Positions 45,094-55,188 of a stretch of DNA of 64,000 nt are shown here, in pieces. Numbering within the stretch: the first letter of the stretch is position 1; each line of letters begins with the position of its first letter. Made by a program: the position numbers and the translations under genes. The DNA comes from Pseudoxanthomonas yeongjuensis. Its GTDB lineage: Bacteria; Pseudomonadota; Gammaproteobacteria; Xanthomonadales; Xanthomonadaceae. The stretch is taken from positions 62,001 to 126,000 of the forward strand of contig NZ_PDWT01000002.1 in NCBI RefSeq assembly GCF_010093345.1. Direction: 5' to 3'. The notes under the pieces are model-generated. The model worked only from the letters and a program-made list of their open reading frames with translations, was not told the origin of the DNA and did no database searches.

Positions 45094-46734
45094 ATGGATG
45101 AACCCTGCAACATCGCCGCCAGCCTGCCGCGCCTGGCCCGCGAACGCCCCGACCAGGTCGCGATCCGCTGCCCCAGCGGCGGCGGCCGCTACGATACCGC
45201 CCTGACCTATGCGCAACTCGATGCGCGCAGCGATGCCATCGCCGCTGGATTGGCGGGACACGGCATTATCCGCGGCACGCGTACGGTGATCATGGTGCGG
45301 CCCTCGCCGGAATTCTTCCTGCTGATGTTCGCCCTGTTCAAGGCCGGCGCGGTGCCGGTGCTGGTGGATCCGGGCATCGACCGGCGCGCGCTGAAGCAGT
45401 GCCTGGACGAAGCGCAACCCGAGGCCTTCATCGGCATTCCGCTCGCGCATGTCGCGCGTTTGTTGCTGGGCTGGTCGCGCAGCGCGAAGAAGCTGGTGAC
45501 GGTAGGTCGTCGCTTCGGTTGGGGCGGCGCGACCTTGGCCAGGATCGAGCGCGACGGATCCGGTGCAGGTCCGCAACTCGCCGACACCCGGCCCGACGAC
45601 ACCGCCGGCATCCTTTTCACCAGCGGCTCGACCGGCGTACCCAAGGGCGTGGTCTACCGGCATCGCCATTTCGTCGCCCAGGTCGAACTGCTGCGTAGTG
45701 CTTTCGGCATGCAGCCCGGCGGCGTCGACCTGCCGACCTTTCCGCCGTTCGCGTTGTTCGATCCGGCGCTGGGGCTGACTTCCATCATTCCCGACATGGA
45801 TCCGACCCGGCCCGCCAGCGCCGATCCGCGCAAGCTGCATGCGGCGATCCGGCAGTTCGGCGTGACCCAGCTGTTCGGTTCGCCGGCGCTGATGCGCGTG
45901 CTCGCCGACCATGGCGAACCCTTGCACGGCGTACAACGCGTCACCTCCGCCGGCGCGCCGGTACCGCCGGAGGTGGTGGAGAAGATCCGCGCGCTGCTGC
46001 CGGAGGACGCGCAGTTCTGGACCCCGTACGGCGCCACCGAATGCCTGCCGGTGGCGGTGATCGAAGGCCGCGAGCTGCAAGGCACGCGCGCCGAAACCGA
46101 GAGCGGTGCCGGCACCTGCGTCGGCCGCACGGTGACGCCGAACGAGGTCCGCATCATCGCCATCCGCGACGAAGCGATCGACGAATGGTCGGACGACCTG
46201 GTCCTGTCCGAAGGCGTGGTCGGCGAGATCACCGTCGCCGGCCCCACCGCCACCGACAGCTATTTCAACCGCGATGCCGCGACCCGCGCGGCCAAGATCC
46301 GTGAAACGCTGGGCGATGGCAGCGAGCGGGTGGTGCACCGGATGGGCGACGTGGGCTATTTCGATGCGCAGGGACGGTTGTGGTTCTGTGGGCGCAAGAC
46401 GCAGCGCGTGGAAACCGTAACCGGTCCGATGTACACCGAACAGGTCGAGCCCATCTTCAATACTGTTGCCGAGGTGAAGCGCACGGCGCTGGTCGGGATC
46501 GGTGCGCATGGCCGGCAGGAACCGGTGCTCTGCTACGAACTACAGCCGCATGTTGCAAAGGATCGCCACGCCGATATCGTCGAATCACTACGGGCGATGG
46601 CTGCGTCCCATGCGCATACCGCAGGCATAAAGCGATTCCTCCGCCATCCCACCTTCCCGGTCGACATCCGCCACAATGCCAAGATCGGCCGCGAGAAATT
46701 GTCAGTTTGGGCGGCGAAGCAACTCGAGGAATAG
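45094..46734 (+). CDS. oleC: OleC, beta-lactone synthetase (AMP-binding)
   Basis: The 546-residue protein belongs to the adenylate-forming superfamily: P-loop ILFTSGSTGVPKGVVYRH near residue 175, YGATECLPV, GDVGYFDAQGRLWFCGRK and the C-terminal lysine region HNAKIGREKL. OleC activates the 2-alkyl-3-hydroxyacid with ATP and closes a beta-lactone; early papers called it a ligase. Being divergent from the YkgJ gene, it must have its own promoter in 45006-45093. Confidence 0.93.
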   Translation: MDEPCNIAASLPRLARERPDQVAIRCPSGGGRYDTALTYAQLDARSDAIAAGLAGHGIIRGTRTVIMVRPSPEFFLLMFALFKAGAVPVLVDPGIDRRALKQCLDEAQPEAFIGIPLAHVARLLLGWSRSAKKLVTVGRRFGWGGATLARIERDGSGAGPQLADTRPDDTAGILFTSGSTGVPKGVVYRHRHFVAQVELLRSAFGMQPGGVDLPTFPPFALFDPALGLTSIIPDMDPTRPASADPRKLHAAIRQFGVTQLFGSPALMRVLADHGEPLHGVQRVTSAGAPVPPEVVEKIRALLPEDAQFWTPYGATECLPVAVIEGRELQGTRAETESGAGTCVGRTVTPNEVRIIAIRDEAIDEWSDDLVLSEGVVGEITVAGPTATDSYFNRDAATRAAKIRETLGDGSERVVHRMGDVGYFDAQGRLWFCGRKTQRVETVTGPMYTEQVEPIFNTVAEVKRTALVGIGAHGRQEPVLCYELQPHVAKDRHADIVESLRAMAASHAHTAGIKRFLRHPTFPVDIRHNAKIGREKLSVWAAKQLEE

Positions 46735-46847
46735 GGGTGGGCATGAACCCGCCCCCTCCCTTGCGAACAGGGGAGGGTTGGGAAGGGGTGCTCTTGATTT
46801 TGATCTCGCGGTTGCCTTGCCTACCTGATCGCCACATTCTGTGAGGA
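46735..46847. other. Spacer with GC hairpin after oleC
   Basis: CCCCTCCCTTGCGAACAGGGGAGGG forms a hairpin near 46752-46777, followed by GCTCTTGATTTTGATC. This resembles the element upstream of oleA at 42289-42360 and may mark the edge of an inserted repeat island. Confidence 0.5.
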
Positions 46848-47071
<224 letters not shown>

Positions 47072-47075
<4 letters not shown>

Positions 47076-48079
47076 AAATCCTGGTCACCGGCGGCGGTGG
47101 ATTCCTCGGGCAGGCCCTGTGTCGCGGCCTGGTCGAGCGCGGCCACCAGGTCGTCAGCTTCAACCGCGGACACTATCCGGTACTGGCGGAACTCGGCGTG
47201 GGCCAGGTGCAGGGCGACCTGGCCGATGCGCATGCGCTGGTCCATGCCGCCGATGGCGTGGAAGCGATCTTCCATAACGCGGCCAAGGCCGGCGCCTGGG
47301 GCAGTTACGAAAGCTACCGCTTGGCCAATGTCGTGGGCACGCAGAACGTGCTCGATGCCTGCCGCCTCCATGGCATCGGCAAGCTGGTCTATACCTCCAC
47401 ACCCAGCGTGACCCATCGCGCCACCCATCCGGTCGAAGGCGGCACCGCCGACGAGGTTCCGTACGGCGAGGATTTCCAGGCGCCCTATGCCGAAACCAAG
47501 GCCATCGCCGAGAAGGCGGTGCTCGCCGCCAATGGACCGGAGCTGGCCACGATCGCCTTGCGTCCGCGCCTGATCTGGGGTCCGGGCGATCAGCAGATCC
47601 TGCCGCGCCTGGTGGAGCGTGCGAAAGCCGGGCGTTTGCGCATCGTTGGCGATGGCGGCAACCGGGTCGATACCACCTACATCGACAACGCGGCGCAGGC
47701 GCACTTCGATGCCTTCGAGCATCTCGCCGTCGGCGCGGCCTGCGCCGGACGCGCCTATTTCATTTCCAACGGAGAACCCAGGCCGATGGGCGAGTTGCTC
47801 AATGCGCTGCTCGACGCCGCCGGCGCGCCGCGCGTGGACAAGCATCTTTCCTTCAAGTCCGCCTACCGCATCGGCGCCGCGTGCGAGGTCCTGTGGAAGG
47901 TGTTGCCGTTGAAAGGCGAGCCGCCGATGACCCGGTTCCTCGCGGAACAGCTCAGCACCGCGCACTGGTACGACATGGCGCCGGCCACGCGCGACTTCGG
48001 CTATCGGCCGCGGGTAGGTTTTGACGAAGGTCTCACAAGACTGAAGCAATCCCTGCACCAGGGCGCCATCGTCACCTGA
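47072..48079 (+). CDS. oleD: OleD, NADPH-dependent 2-alkyl-3-ketoacid reductase
   Basis: The 335-residue extended SDR has the nucleotide loop GGGGFLG at residues 7-13 and the catalytic Tyr139-x3-Lys143 in YAETKA. YTSTPSV carries the active Ser/Thr, and [15 protein letters not shown] is typical of 3-beta-HSD/OleD enzymes. OleD reduces the OleA product to the beta-hydroxyacid used by OleC. Its start overlaps the stop of the repeat-containing frame upstream. Confidence 0.93.
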
Positions 48080-48145
48080 AAGAAACTTGCGCTTGCCGAG
48101 GATGGACGCATCGCCGATCCGGCGTGTCCCTTACCGGAGCAATCC

Positions 48146-48301
48146 ATGCTGCATTACGCCATCATCTTCCTGGTCATCGCGCTGATCGCCGGCGTGCTCG
48201 GTTTCAGCGGCATCGCCGGAACCGCCAGCAACATCGCCTGGATCCTGTTCGTGGTGTTCCTGATCCTGGCCGCGGTTTCGTTCTTCCGCAAGCGCGCCTG
48301 A
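48146..48301 (+). CDS. DUF1328 small membrane protein (YtjA type)
   Basis: This 51-residue protein has two membrane helices and the wording of DUF1328 proteins: it begins [20 protein letters not shown], has [14 protein letters not shown] and ends in SFFRKRA. The family is widespread and induced by stress in several bacteria; its role is unknown. It has an ACCGGAGC ribosome site. Confidence 0.88.
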   Translation: MLHYAIIFLVIALIAGVLGFSGIAGTASNIAWILFVVFLILAAVSFFRKRA

Positions 48302-48379
48302 GGCGACGCTCGCCGGCGGTCCACGCGCACCAGGCGTGGCGGGCCGCGGGCGGGCACGCCGGCCGGTTAGAATGCCGGC

Positions 48380-49057
48380 ATGGCGACTTCCCCTTTCGAC
48401 TCCCTCAAGCCGCTCGCCGGCAAAGCGCTGGAAGCGGCGCTGAATCGTGCGCTGGCGCTCGACCCCGATACCCAGGATGCGCTGAAGTCGCTCGACGGCC
48501 GCCGCATCGCCCTGACGCTGCAGGCGCCCGCGCTGGCGTTGCAGGTCACGGTCAGCGGCCAACGCCTGCAAGTCGGCCCGGTGGAGGATGCGACCGAACC
48601 CGATCTCGCCGTGCGCACGACGCTCGGCGGCCTGCTCGGGCAGCTTCCGGCCTTGATGGGCAGCGCGTTGCGCAGGGACAATGCCGCGCCGGTCGGTCGA
48701 GTGCATGTTTCCGGCGACGCGGAACTGGCGCGCCGGCTGCAGACGCTGGCCGAGCGTTTCGATCCCGACTGGCAGCAACCATTCGTCGCGGCCTTCGGCG
48801 AAGTCATCGGCGTGCAGGTCGCCAATGCGGCGCGCGGCGCGGTGCGGCAGTTGCGCGATGCCGGCGGCAACCTGGCCCGGAACGCGGCCGAATTCGTCAC
48901 CGAGGAATCGCGCGACGTGGTCGGACGCGCGGAATTGAACGCCTTCCATGACGACGTCGATGCCTTGCGCGACGACGTCGAACGCCTGCAGGCCAGGATC
49001 GAGCGCCTGCGTGGAAACGAACCGGCCGAGCCACGACCGTCCGGGAACGGCGCATGA
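48380..49057 (+). CDS. ubiJ: Ubiquinone biosynthesis accessory factor UbiJ
   Basis: The 225-residue protein has an SCP2-like lipid-binding domain (residues about 10-120: [37 protein letters not shown]) and a C-terminal coiled coil ([20 protein letters not shown]). UbiJ binds lipid precursors within the Ubi complex. Its stop overlaps the ubiB start by 4 bases. ubiE, often adjacent in other bacteria, is not in this stretch. Confidence 0.88.
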   Translation: MATSPFDSLKPLAGKALEAALNRALALDPDTQDALKSLDGRRIALTLQAPALALQVTVSGQRLQVGPVEDATEPDLAVRTTLGGLLGQLPALMGSALRRDNAAPVGRVHVSGDAELARRLQTLAERFDPDWQQPFVAAFGEVIGVQVANAARGAVRQLRDAGGNLARNAAEFVTEESRDVVGRAELNAFHDDVDALRDDVERLQARIERLRGNEPAEPRPSGNGA

Positions 49058-50712
49058 AGGGCGTGTTGCGCGCCAGCAGGATCGGCCGGGTCCTGCTGCG
49101 CTACCGCCTCGACGACCTGCTCGACGACACGCCCGCCGAGCGCTGGCTGAAGCTGGCGCGTCCGTTCGTGCCGCGCGCGTCGGCCGCGATCGCCGCGCAA
49201 TCGCGCGGTGCGCGGCTGCGGCTCGCGCTGCAGGAACTCGGGCCGATCTTTGTCAAGTTCGGCCAGATCCTGTCCACCCGCCGCGACCTGGTGCCGCCCG
49301 ACGTGGCCGACGAGTTGTCGCAGTTGCAGGACCGGGTCAAACCCTTCGACGGTGAAGCCGCGCGCGCCATCGTCGAGCAGGCGCTGGGCCTGCCGATCGG
49401 CGAGGCCTTCGAAGCCTTCGACACCACGCCGCTGGCTTCGGCCTCGATCGCGCAGGTGCATGCCGCGACCCTCGCCGGCGGACGCGAAGTGGTGGTCAAG
49501 GTGCTGCGGCCGGACATCGAGAAGCAGATCGCCGGCGACATCTCCCTGCTCAATTCGGTCGCCGCGCTGGTTGACCGCACCCACCCCAGCGCCGACAAGA
49601 TCCGCCCGCGCGCGATCGTGGCCGAGATCGAAACCACTCTGGCCGCCGAACTCGACCTGCAACGCGAAGGCGCCAACGCCAGCGTGATCCGGCGCATGTG
49701 GAAGGATTCCGACGATCTCTACGTGCCGGAAATCATCTGGAGCCATACCGCCGAGCGCGCGCTGACCATGGAACGGGTGCGCGGCATCCCTTCCGACGAC
49801 GTCGCCGCGCTGGATGCCGCCGGCATCGACCGCAAGGCGCTGGCGGCCAAGGGCGTGCGCGTGTTCTACCAGCAGGTGTTCCGCGACAACTTCTTCCATG
49901 CCGATGCGCACGCCGGCAACATCTGGGTCGACAGCGATCCCGCGCGCAAGTCCAACCCGCGCTTCATCGCCCTGGACTTCGGCATCATGGGCCAGCTGTC
50001 GCAGGAAGATCAGTACTACCTGGCCGAGAACTTCATGGCCATCTTCAACAAGGACTACCGGCGCATCGCCGAACTGCACGTGGAAGCCGGCTGGATGCCC
50101 GCGACCATCCGCATTGACGAGCTGGAAGCGGCGGCGCGTTCGGTGTGCGAGCCGTACTTCACCCGGCCGCTGTCGGAAATCTCGCTGGCCGAGGTGCTGA
50201 TCAAGCTGTTCCGTACCGCGCAGCGCTACGAACTGACCCTGCAGCCGCAGTTGATCCTGTTGCAGAAGACGCTGCTCAACATCGAGGGCGTCGGCCGCCA
50301 GCTGGACCCGCAACTCGATATCTGGGCGGTGGCCAAGCCGGTGCTGGAGCGGATCCTGTTGGAACGCTACAGCCCGCAGCGCGCCGCCCAGGAGTTGCGC
50401 AAGCGCCTGCCGGAGATCATGACCCACCTGCCGGACATGCCGCGACTGGTGCATGCCTGGCTGAAGCAGCAAGTGGAGGGCAAGCACGAGCTCGCGCTGC
50501 GTTCGCGCGACCTCAACGAGCTGGCGCAGACCATGAAGGGCATGCAGCGGCGCATCGTCGCCGCGATCCTGGGCGCCGGGCTGCTGATCGTCGCGGCGGT
50601 GCTGTACGGTTTCGAGGCAGGCGGCCCGCGCATCCTGGCGATCCCCGCTTCGTCGTGGATCGCCGGCCTCGGCGGTTTGTGGGCCTTGCTGGCGGCGTGG
50701 CCGCGGCGCTGA
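49054..50712 (+). CDS. ubiB: UbiB, atypical kinase-like protein for ubiquinone synthesis
   Basis: The 552-residue protein has the ABC1/UbiB marks: KxGQ in [20 protein letters not shown] (Ala-rich nucleotide loop), ExD in [20 protein letters not shown] and LDFGIMG. Two hydrophobic helices close the protein ([32 protein letters not shown]). It supports ubiquinone precursor handling at the inner membrane using ATPase activity. Confidence 0.95.
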   Translation: MKGVLRASRIGRVLLRYRLDDLLDDTPAERWLKLARPFVPRASAAIAAQSRGARLRLALQELGPIFVKFGQILSTRRDLVPPDVADELSQLQDRVKPFDGEAARAIVEQALGLPIGEAFEAFDTTPLASASIAQVHAATLAGGREVVVKVLRPDIEKQIAGDISLLNSVAALVDRTHPSADKIRPRAIVAEIETTLAAELDLQREGANASVIRRMWKDSDDLYVPEIIWSHTAERALTMERVRGIPSDDVAALDAAGIDRKALAAKGVRVFYQQVFRDNFFHADAHAGNIWVDSDPARKSNPRFIALDFGIMGQLSQEDQYYLAENFMAIFNKDYRRIAELHVEAGWMPATIRIDELEAAARSVCEPYFTRPLSEISLAEVLIKLFRTAQRYELTLQPQLILLQKTLLNIEGVGRQLDPQLDIWAVAKPVLERILLERYSPQRAAQELRKRLPEIMTHLPDMPRLVHAWLKQQVEGKHELALRSRDLNELAQTMKGMQRRIVAAILGAGLLIVAAVLYGFEAGGPRILAIPASSWIAGLGGLWALLAAWPRR

Positions 50713-50810
50713 AGCATGCCCCACGCCGTGGCCGCGGCATGGAAAATCGATTCACACCGCTCGGCGGGATGGGTTTACCATCGGCCGCCCGGTCCAGGGA
50801 GATCATCGCG

Positions 50811-51188
50811 ATGACCCAGGCATCCTTCGAAATCGCCTTTTCCGCGCATCCGGTCGGGCTGAAGGCGCGGGTGGAGGGGCAAGGTTCGCTGGAGAACACG
50901 CTGGCTTACTGGCAGGCCATCGTCGTGGAACTGGAAGCGCGGCCGGCGCCGGCGTTGCTGCTGATCGACGAGACGCGCGGCGATCCGCTGCCCGAACAGG
51001 ATTGGCAGCAACTGGTCGAAGCGATGAAGGGCAAGGGCCTGGACGGGCTACGGATCGCCCACGTCAAGCCGTTGGGCTTGCAAAGCGTCGAATACTGCGA
51101 GCTCTTCGCGCTCGAAGCCGGGATGCGCGCGCGCGTGTTCTCCAGCGAGGACGAAGCCATTACGTGGCTGCGATATGGTTTGAGCTAG
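50811..51188 (+). CDS. Small cytoplasmic protein, STAS/SpoIIAA-like, unknown role
   Basis: The 125-residue protein has an alternating beta-alpha pattern (ARPAPALLLIDETRGDPL, GLRIAHVKPLGLQSVEYCELFA, ARVFSSEDEAITWL), like SpoIIAA/STAS-type proteins that carry the same FxxEDEAxxWL ending. No catalytic residues stand out. The stop is directly before the truC start, suggesting one transcript. Confidence 0.6.
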   Translation: MTQASFEIAFSAHPVGLKARVEGQGSLENTLAYWQAIVVELEARPAPALLLIDETRGDPLPEQDWQQLVEAMKGKGLDGLRIAHVKPLGLQSVEYCELFALEAGMRARVFSSEDEAITWLRYGLS

Positions 51189-51923
51189 ATGGACGGATGC
51201 ACTGGCGTCGTCTCGATGCAGTTGCCGGTTCTGCATGCCGACGAATACCTCGCCGTCATCGACAAGCCCGCCGGACTGATGGTCCACGACAGCAAGCTGG
51301 CGCGCGGGGAGACCGATTTCGCCGCCGACCGGCTGCGCGAACAGTTCGGCAAGCCGATCTTCCTGATCCATCGCCTGGATCGCGCCACCAGCGGCTGCCT
51401 ATTGCTCGCCTTCGACCGCGAGTCCGCGAGCGCGTTGGGGAAAACGTTGATGTCGGGGGATGTGGAAAAGGACTACCTGGCGGTGTGCCGGGGTTGGCCG
51501 GAAGAAAGGTTCACAGTCGACCATCCGCTCGATGGCGGGCCGGGCAAGCCGGTGAAAAAACCGGCGATCACCCGCTTTGTCCGCCTGGCGACCGGCGAGC
51601 TGCAGGTGCCCTCGAACGGATTCGAAACCTCGCGTTATGCGCTGCTGCGCTGCCAGCTGGAAACCGGGCGCTTCCGCCAGATTCGGCGCCACCTGAAGCA
51701 TTCCTTCCATCACCTGATCGGCGACACCAGCCATGGCGATGGCCGCCACAATCTGCAGTTCCGCATGCGCGGCGTGCACCGCATGCTGCTGCACGCGTCG
51801 CGGCTGGCGTTCGTCCATCCGTTGACCGGCCAGCGCATCGAAACGGTCGCGCCGCTGGATGCGGAATTCAGCAAGGCGTTCGCCTTGTTCGACTGGGGCG
51901 CTCCTACGGGAATTTTCAGGTGA
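51189..51923 (+). CDS. truC: tRNA pseudouridine(65) synthase TruC
   Basis: The 244-residue protein has the RluA-family active site HRLDRATSG with catalytic Asp64, an opening VLHADEYLAVIDKPAGLMVH, the block LETGRFRQIRRHLKH, and GVHRMLLHA. Length (no S4 domain) and wording match TruC, which modifies U65 of tRNAs. Its last 8 bases overlap the end of the convergent MAPEG gene. Confidence 0.9.
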   Translation: MDGCTGVVSMQLPVLHADEYLAVIDKPAGLMVHDSKLARGETDFAADRLREQFGKPIFLIHRLDRATSGCLLLAFDRESASALGKTLMSGDVEKDYLAVCRGWPEERFTVDHPLDGGPGKPVKKPAITRFVRLATGELQVPSNGFETSRYALLRCQLETGRFRQIRRHLKHSFHHLIGDTSHGDGRHNLQFRMRGVHRMLLHASRLAFVHPLTGQRIETVAPLDAEFSKAFALFDWGAPTGIFR

Positions 51924-52305
51924 CCTTCAACGCCGCCATCACGATCAACGCCAGGGCGCTGGCGAAGCCGACCAGCCAGACCAGGCTGCGCAGCGCATGC
52001 ACGTTGGCGATATAGAAAACGCCATGCAGCACACGGGCGATGACGAAGACGATGGCCAGCAGGGCGATGGTGCCGTGCGGCACGCCCGCCAGCTGCGCCA
52101 TCAGCACGCCGGCGACGAAAGCGGGGAAGGATTCGAAGCCATTGAGATGGGCGGCATGGGCGCGCATGGATCGCGGGTTGGTCTGCCTGGCCTGCCAGCT
52201 GCGCGGATCGCGGTTGTTGTAGCGCTCGCCGGATTGCTTGGCGACGAATACCCAGACGTAAGGCAGCAGCGCGGCGATCAGGATGCACCAGTAAGCGATG
52301 ATCAT
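51916..52305 (-). CDS. MAPEG family membrane protein
   Basis: The 129-residue protein has four membrane helices and the MAPEG pattern: a polar loop after helix 1 with NNRDPRSWQARQ, AHLNGFESFPAFVAGVL (conserved N, E and F) and ARVLHGVFYIANVHALRS. Eukaryotic relatives conjugate glutathione to lipids; bacterial members are little studied. It converges on truC. Confidence 0.88.
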   Translation of the reverse strand: MIIAYWCILIAALLPYVWVFVAKQSGERYNNRDPRSWQARQTNPRSMRAHAAHLNGFESFPAFVAGVLMAQLAGVPHGTIALLAIVFVIARVLHGVFYIANVHALRSLVWLVGFASALALIVMAALKVT

Positions 52306-52349
52306 GTTTCTCTCCCGGAAGTTGCCATAGCGTAGCGCAAGCCGAAACG

Positions 52350-52377
52350 AAAAAAGGCGGCGCCCGAAGGCGCCGCC
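52350..52377 (-). terminator. Rho-independent terminator of the M28 peptidase gene
   Basis: A 9-bp perfect stem (GGCGGCGCC with GGCGCCGCC, loop CGAA) is followed on the minus strand by six T. It lies beyond the REP at the 3' end of the 52468-54162 gene. Confidence 0.88.
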
Positions 52378-52385
52378 TGATCACC

Positions 52386-52459
52386 GTAGGAGCGCCCCTT
52401 GGGCGCGATGCCCTTCGGCGACCGGACCGAAAGGCATCGCGCCCAAGGGGCGCTCCTAC
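52386..52459. repeat. REP-like palindrome, perfect 27-bp arms
   Basis: Arms 52386-52412 (starting GTAGGAGCGCCCC) and 52433-52459 are exact reverse complements. This is the GCGCCC variant of the family. Confidence 0.92.
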
Positions 52460-52467
52460 GGGGGCGA

Positions 52468-54162
52468 TTACTTGGCTTGCATCATTTTGTCGCGCGCGTT
52501 CTTGAACGGGTTGCCCGCGTACCAGTTCGGCCAGCGGTCGCCGTTGGCGATTTCCAGGCCGACCGCGTACACCGCGGCCAGTTCGTCCATGGTCCCGTCC
52601 AGCTTCCAGGTCGCCGCGTCGTACTCGTCGCCGGGCTTGTGGTAGCGATGCTCGTTGTAGTCGCGGGCGGCGGCTTCTCCCGCGGCCTTTCCGCCGTCGA
52701 TCAGGTCGTCGCCGGCGTCTACGTACAGCGCCGGCACGCCGGCCTTGGCGAAGTTGAAATGATCGGAGCGGAAATAGCCGCCGGACTCCGGGCGCGATTC
52801 GGAATGCAGCGCGCGCCCCTGCTTTTCCGCGATCGGCTTGAGGATGTCTTCCAGTTCCGAACTGCCCATGCCGACCACGGTCATGTCGCGGGTCTTGCCG
52901 GCCACGCCCATGGCGTCGAGGTTGATCACCGCCGCGGTCTTGTCCAGCGGAATCAGCGGATGGGCGACGTAATACTGCGAGCCGAGCAGGCCGGATTCCT
53001 CCAGCGTCACCGCCAGGAACAGCACCGAGCGTTTCGGCTTGCCGAGCCTGGCGAACTGTTCGGCGATCTCCAGGATCGCGGCCACGCCGGTCGCGTTGTC
53101 GACGGCGCCGTTGTAGATGTTGTCGCCGGGTTCGTCGGCATGCCGGCCCAGGTGGTCCCAGTGGGCCATGTAGATCACCGCCTCATCGGGTTTCTCGCTG
53201 CCCGGCAGGATCCCGACCACGTTGCGCGACTGTTTCTCGACGCTGGTGCTCTTCAGGTCCACGCTCATCTTCGCCGGCAGCGCCACCGCCTTGAAGCCGC
53301 GCTTGTTGGCGGCCGCGCGCAATTGCGCCAGGTCGAGTCCCGCATCGGCGAACAGCGTCGTGGCTTGGGCACCGGTGATCCAGCCCTGCAACGGCAGGCG
53401 CGGGGCCGGGTCGTCCGCGGCGGGCAGGTCGTATTGCGCGCCCGACCAGGAGCCCCTGACCACGTCCCAGTCGTAGGACGCGCCTTCGGTGTCGTGGATG
53501 ATCAATGCGGCGGCGGCGCCCTTGCGCGCGGCTTCCTCGAACTTGTAGGTCCAGCGCCCGTAATAGGTCATGCGCTTGCCTTCGAAAAGCGATTCGTCGT
53601 GCGCGTGGAAACCGGGGTCGTTGACCAGCATGACCACGGTCTTGCCCTTCACGTCGATGCCGGCATAGTCGTTCCAGTCCTGCTCCGGCGCATCCACACC
53701 GTAGCCGACGAAGACCAGGTCGCTGGCTTCGACCTTCACTTCCGGTTTGCCGCTGCGCGTGCCGATCACCATGTCGGTGCCGAACGCCAGCGTGTGCGCC
53801 TTGCCCTTGACGCTGATGTCCATCGCCGTGTGTTCGTCGGCGCGGGTCTCGACCATCGGCACGGTCTGGAAATAGCTGTCGCCGTTGCCGGGCTGCAGGC
53901 CGATGCGCTGCATCTGCGCGCGGACGTATTCCACGGTCTTGTCTTCGCCCGGGGTGCCGGGGCCGCGGCCTTCGAACTCGTCCGAAGCCAGAGTCCTGAC
54001 GTGTTCGGCGAAGTCGGCCGGGTCGATCGCGTCCTTGAACGCGATCGCGGCGGTCGCGGCGACCGATGCGGGTTCGGTGGCGGCAGGCGCGGGTGTTTCG
54101 CGCTTGCACGCCGACAGGGCCGCGATCGCGGCCAGGCACAGCAGGAGATTGCGGGATCGCAT
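52468..54162 (-). CDS. M28 family aminopeptidase, lipoprotein
   Basis: The 564-residue precursor has a lipobox (LAAIAALSACKR), a PA insert (KGKTVVMLVNDPGF, KGAAAALIIHD) and the di-zinc peptidase core: AHWDHLG, YNGAVDNATG, EESGLLGSQYY, INLDAMG and HKPGDEYD. It would release N-terminal amino acids from peptides in the periplasm or at the outer membrane. The order of domains fits bacterial M28 enzymes with an inserted PA domain. Confidence 0.92.
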   Translation of the reverse strand: MRSRNLLLCLAAIAALSACKRETPAPAATEPASVAATAAIAFKDAIDPADFAEHVRTLASDEFEGRGPGTPGEDKTVEYVRAQMQRIGLQPGNGDSYFQTVPMVETRADEHTAMDISVKGKAHTLAFGTDMVIGTRSGKPEVKVEASDLVFVGYGVDAPEQDWNDYAGIDVKGKTVVMLVNDPGFHAHDESLFEGKRMTYYGRWTYKFEEAARKGAAAALIIHDTEGASYDWDVVRGSWSGAQYDLPAADDPAPRLPLQGWITGAQATTLFADAGLDLAQLRAAANKRGFKAVALPAKMSVDLKSTSVEKQSRNVVGILPGSEKPDEAVIYMAHWDHLGRHADEPGDNIYNGAVDNATGVAAILEIAEQFARLGKPKRSVLFLAVTLEESGLLGSQYYVAHPLIPLDKTAAVINLDAMGVAGKTRDMTVVGMGSSELEDILKPIAEKQGRALHSESRPESGGYFRSDHFNFAKAGVPALYVDAGDDLIDGGKAAGEAAARDYNEHRYHKPGDEYDAATWKLDGTMDELAAVYAVGLEIANGDRWPNWYAGNPFKNARDKMMQAK

Positions 54163-54282
54163 CGGGGATTCCTCGTTCCGGGAATCGCCGATTCTAACGT
54201 GCTTGTTCCAACGCGCCGGTTCCAGCGTACCGATCCCGGCGCGATGCGCTTCGCCTTCATCAGGCGAAGCGCAAGGGTCGCA

Positions 54283-54945
54283 TCACTCGGCCGGTGCGGT
54301 CGGGGTGTCGAAGCTCTGCGCGGTGGCGCCGGTCACCGCGCCGATGCGCGCGGTCTTGTGTACGTACAGCTTGACCGCGCGCTCGAACACCAGCGGGCCT
54401 TCGACCACCGCGTTGGGGCCGATGACGATACGCGGATCGCGCTTGGGCTCGATGTTGAATACGCCATGCGATTTCTGCACCCGCAGGCCGCCGGCGACAT
54501 GCGAATCGACCCCCACGGTCACGTCGCCGCGCACGGTTTCGATGCCGCCGCCGAGCTGGGTCGCGACCAGGCCGATCGCGCCATTCACGGTTTCCACGCC
54601 ATCCTTCACCTTGCCGCCGCGGTCAACGAAGATGCTGCCGTTGACGGTCTCGATGCCGCCATTGACGGTGACGTCGCGTTCCAGCTTGATGCCGCCGTTG
54701 ACCGTTTCCAGTTTTCCGGTAACGGCCTTCCCGCCGACGCTGATGCCGCCGTTGACGGTACCGGCACTGTCGGTGGTCGCGCCGCTGGCGATGTGGATGC
54801 TGCCGTTGACGGTTTCCAGATCGCCGTAGGTCTGGCCGGATTCGGTGTGGATGCCGCCATTGACCTTGGAGATGTCCTCGGCAGCGAAGACGTTGCCGGC
54901 ACTCAGGGCCAGGGCGATGAACAGGGCGGTGCGGATGGGGGACAT
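54283..54945 (-). CDS. Exported VNGG-repeat protein, predicted beta solenoid
   Basis: The 220-residue protein has a signal peptide (TALFIALALSAGNVFAAED) and six or seven repeats of 17-19 residues built on TVNG(G/S/A)I (VNGGIHTESG, VNGSIHIASG, VNGGISVGGK, VNGGIKLERD, VNGSIFVDRG, VNGAIGLVAT, VRGDVTVGV). A strand-turn pattern like this suggests a right-handed beta solenoid as in bactofilin- or DUF4097-like proteins. A non-repeat C-terminus follows (VIGPNAVVEGPLVFERAVKLYV). Function is unknown; an envelope role is inferred. Confidence 0.75.
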   Translation of the reverse strand: MSPIRTALFIALALSAGNVFAAEDISKVNGGIHTESGQTYGDLETVNGSIHIASGATTDSAGTVNGGISVGGKAVTGKLETVNGGIKLERDVTVNGGIETVNGSIFVDRGGKVKDGVETVNGAIGLVATQLGGGIETVRGDVTVGVDSHVAGGLRVQKSHGVFNIEPKRDPRIVIGPNAVVEGPLVFERAVKLYVHKTARIGAVTGATAQSFDTPTAPAE

Positions 54946-55188
54946 GGGCGGATTCCTGTCTGGGTGGTACGGAGTGGGATGCGCGGGAAGCGGGCAGGGT
55001 TTAGAGCTGTAGGAGGGATTCTGCCCGATGCTTCCGGGCGCAGGAGCGACGTGAGTCGCGAAGGTGAACTCCTTGCTATGTTTCCTTCGCGACTCACGTC
55101 GCTCCTGCGTCAGGTCGCGATCGCATCATGCTTCGCTACAATCGTCACCTGCCTTAAGTCACTCCCCTGCATTTACCGGAGCCCTGCC
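54946..55188. other. Divergent promoter region containing a REP-like palindrome
   Basis: The region between the VNGG-repeat gene and gpmI holds no gene. A REP-like palindrome with perfect 25-bp arms occupies 55030-55054 and 55084-55108 (head GCAGGAGCGACG). The gpmI promoter probably lies in 55109-55170, and a CCGGAG ribosome site is at about 55177. Confidence 0.7.

Noticed and set aside
52399-55188. Upstream extension of the gpmI frame (a 1450-codon open frame)
   Set aside because: It is antisense to the M28 peptidase and VNGG-repeat genes. The GTG at 55189 with a good ribosome site gives the normal GpmI length.
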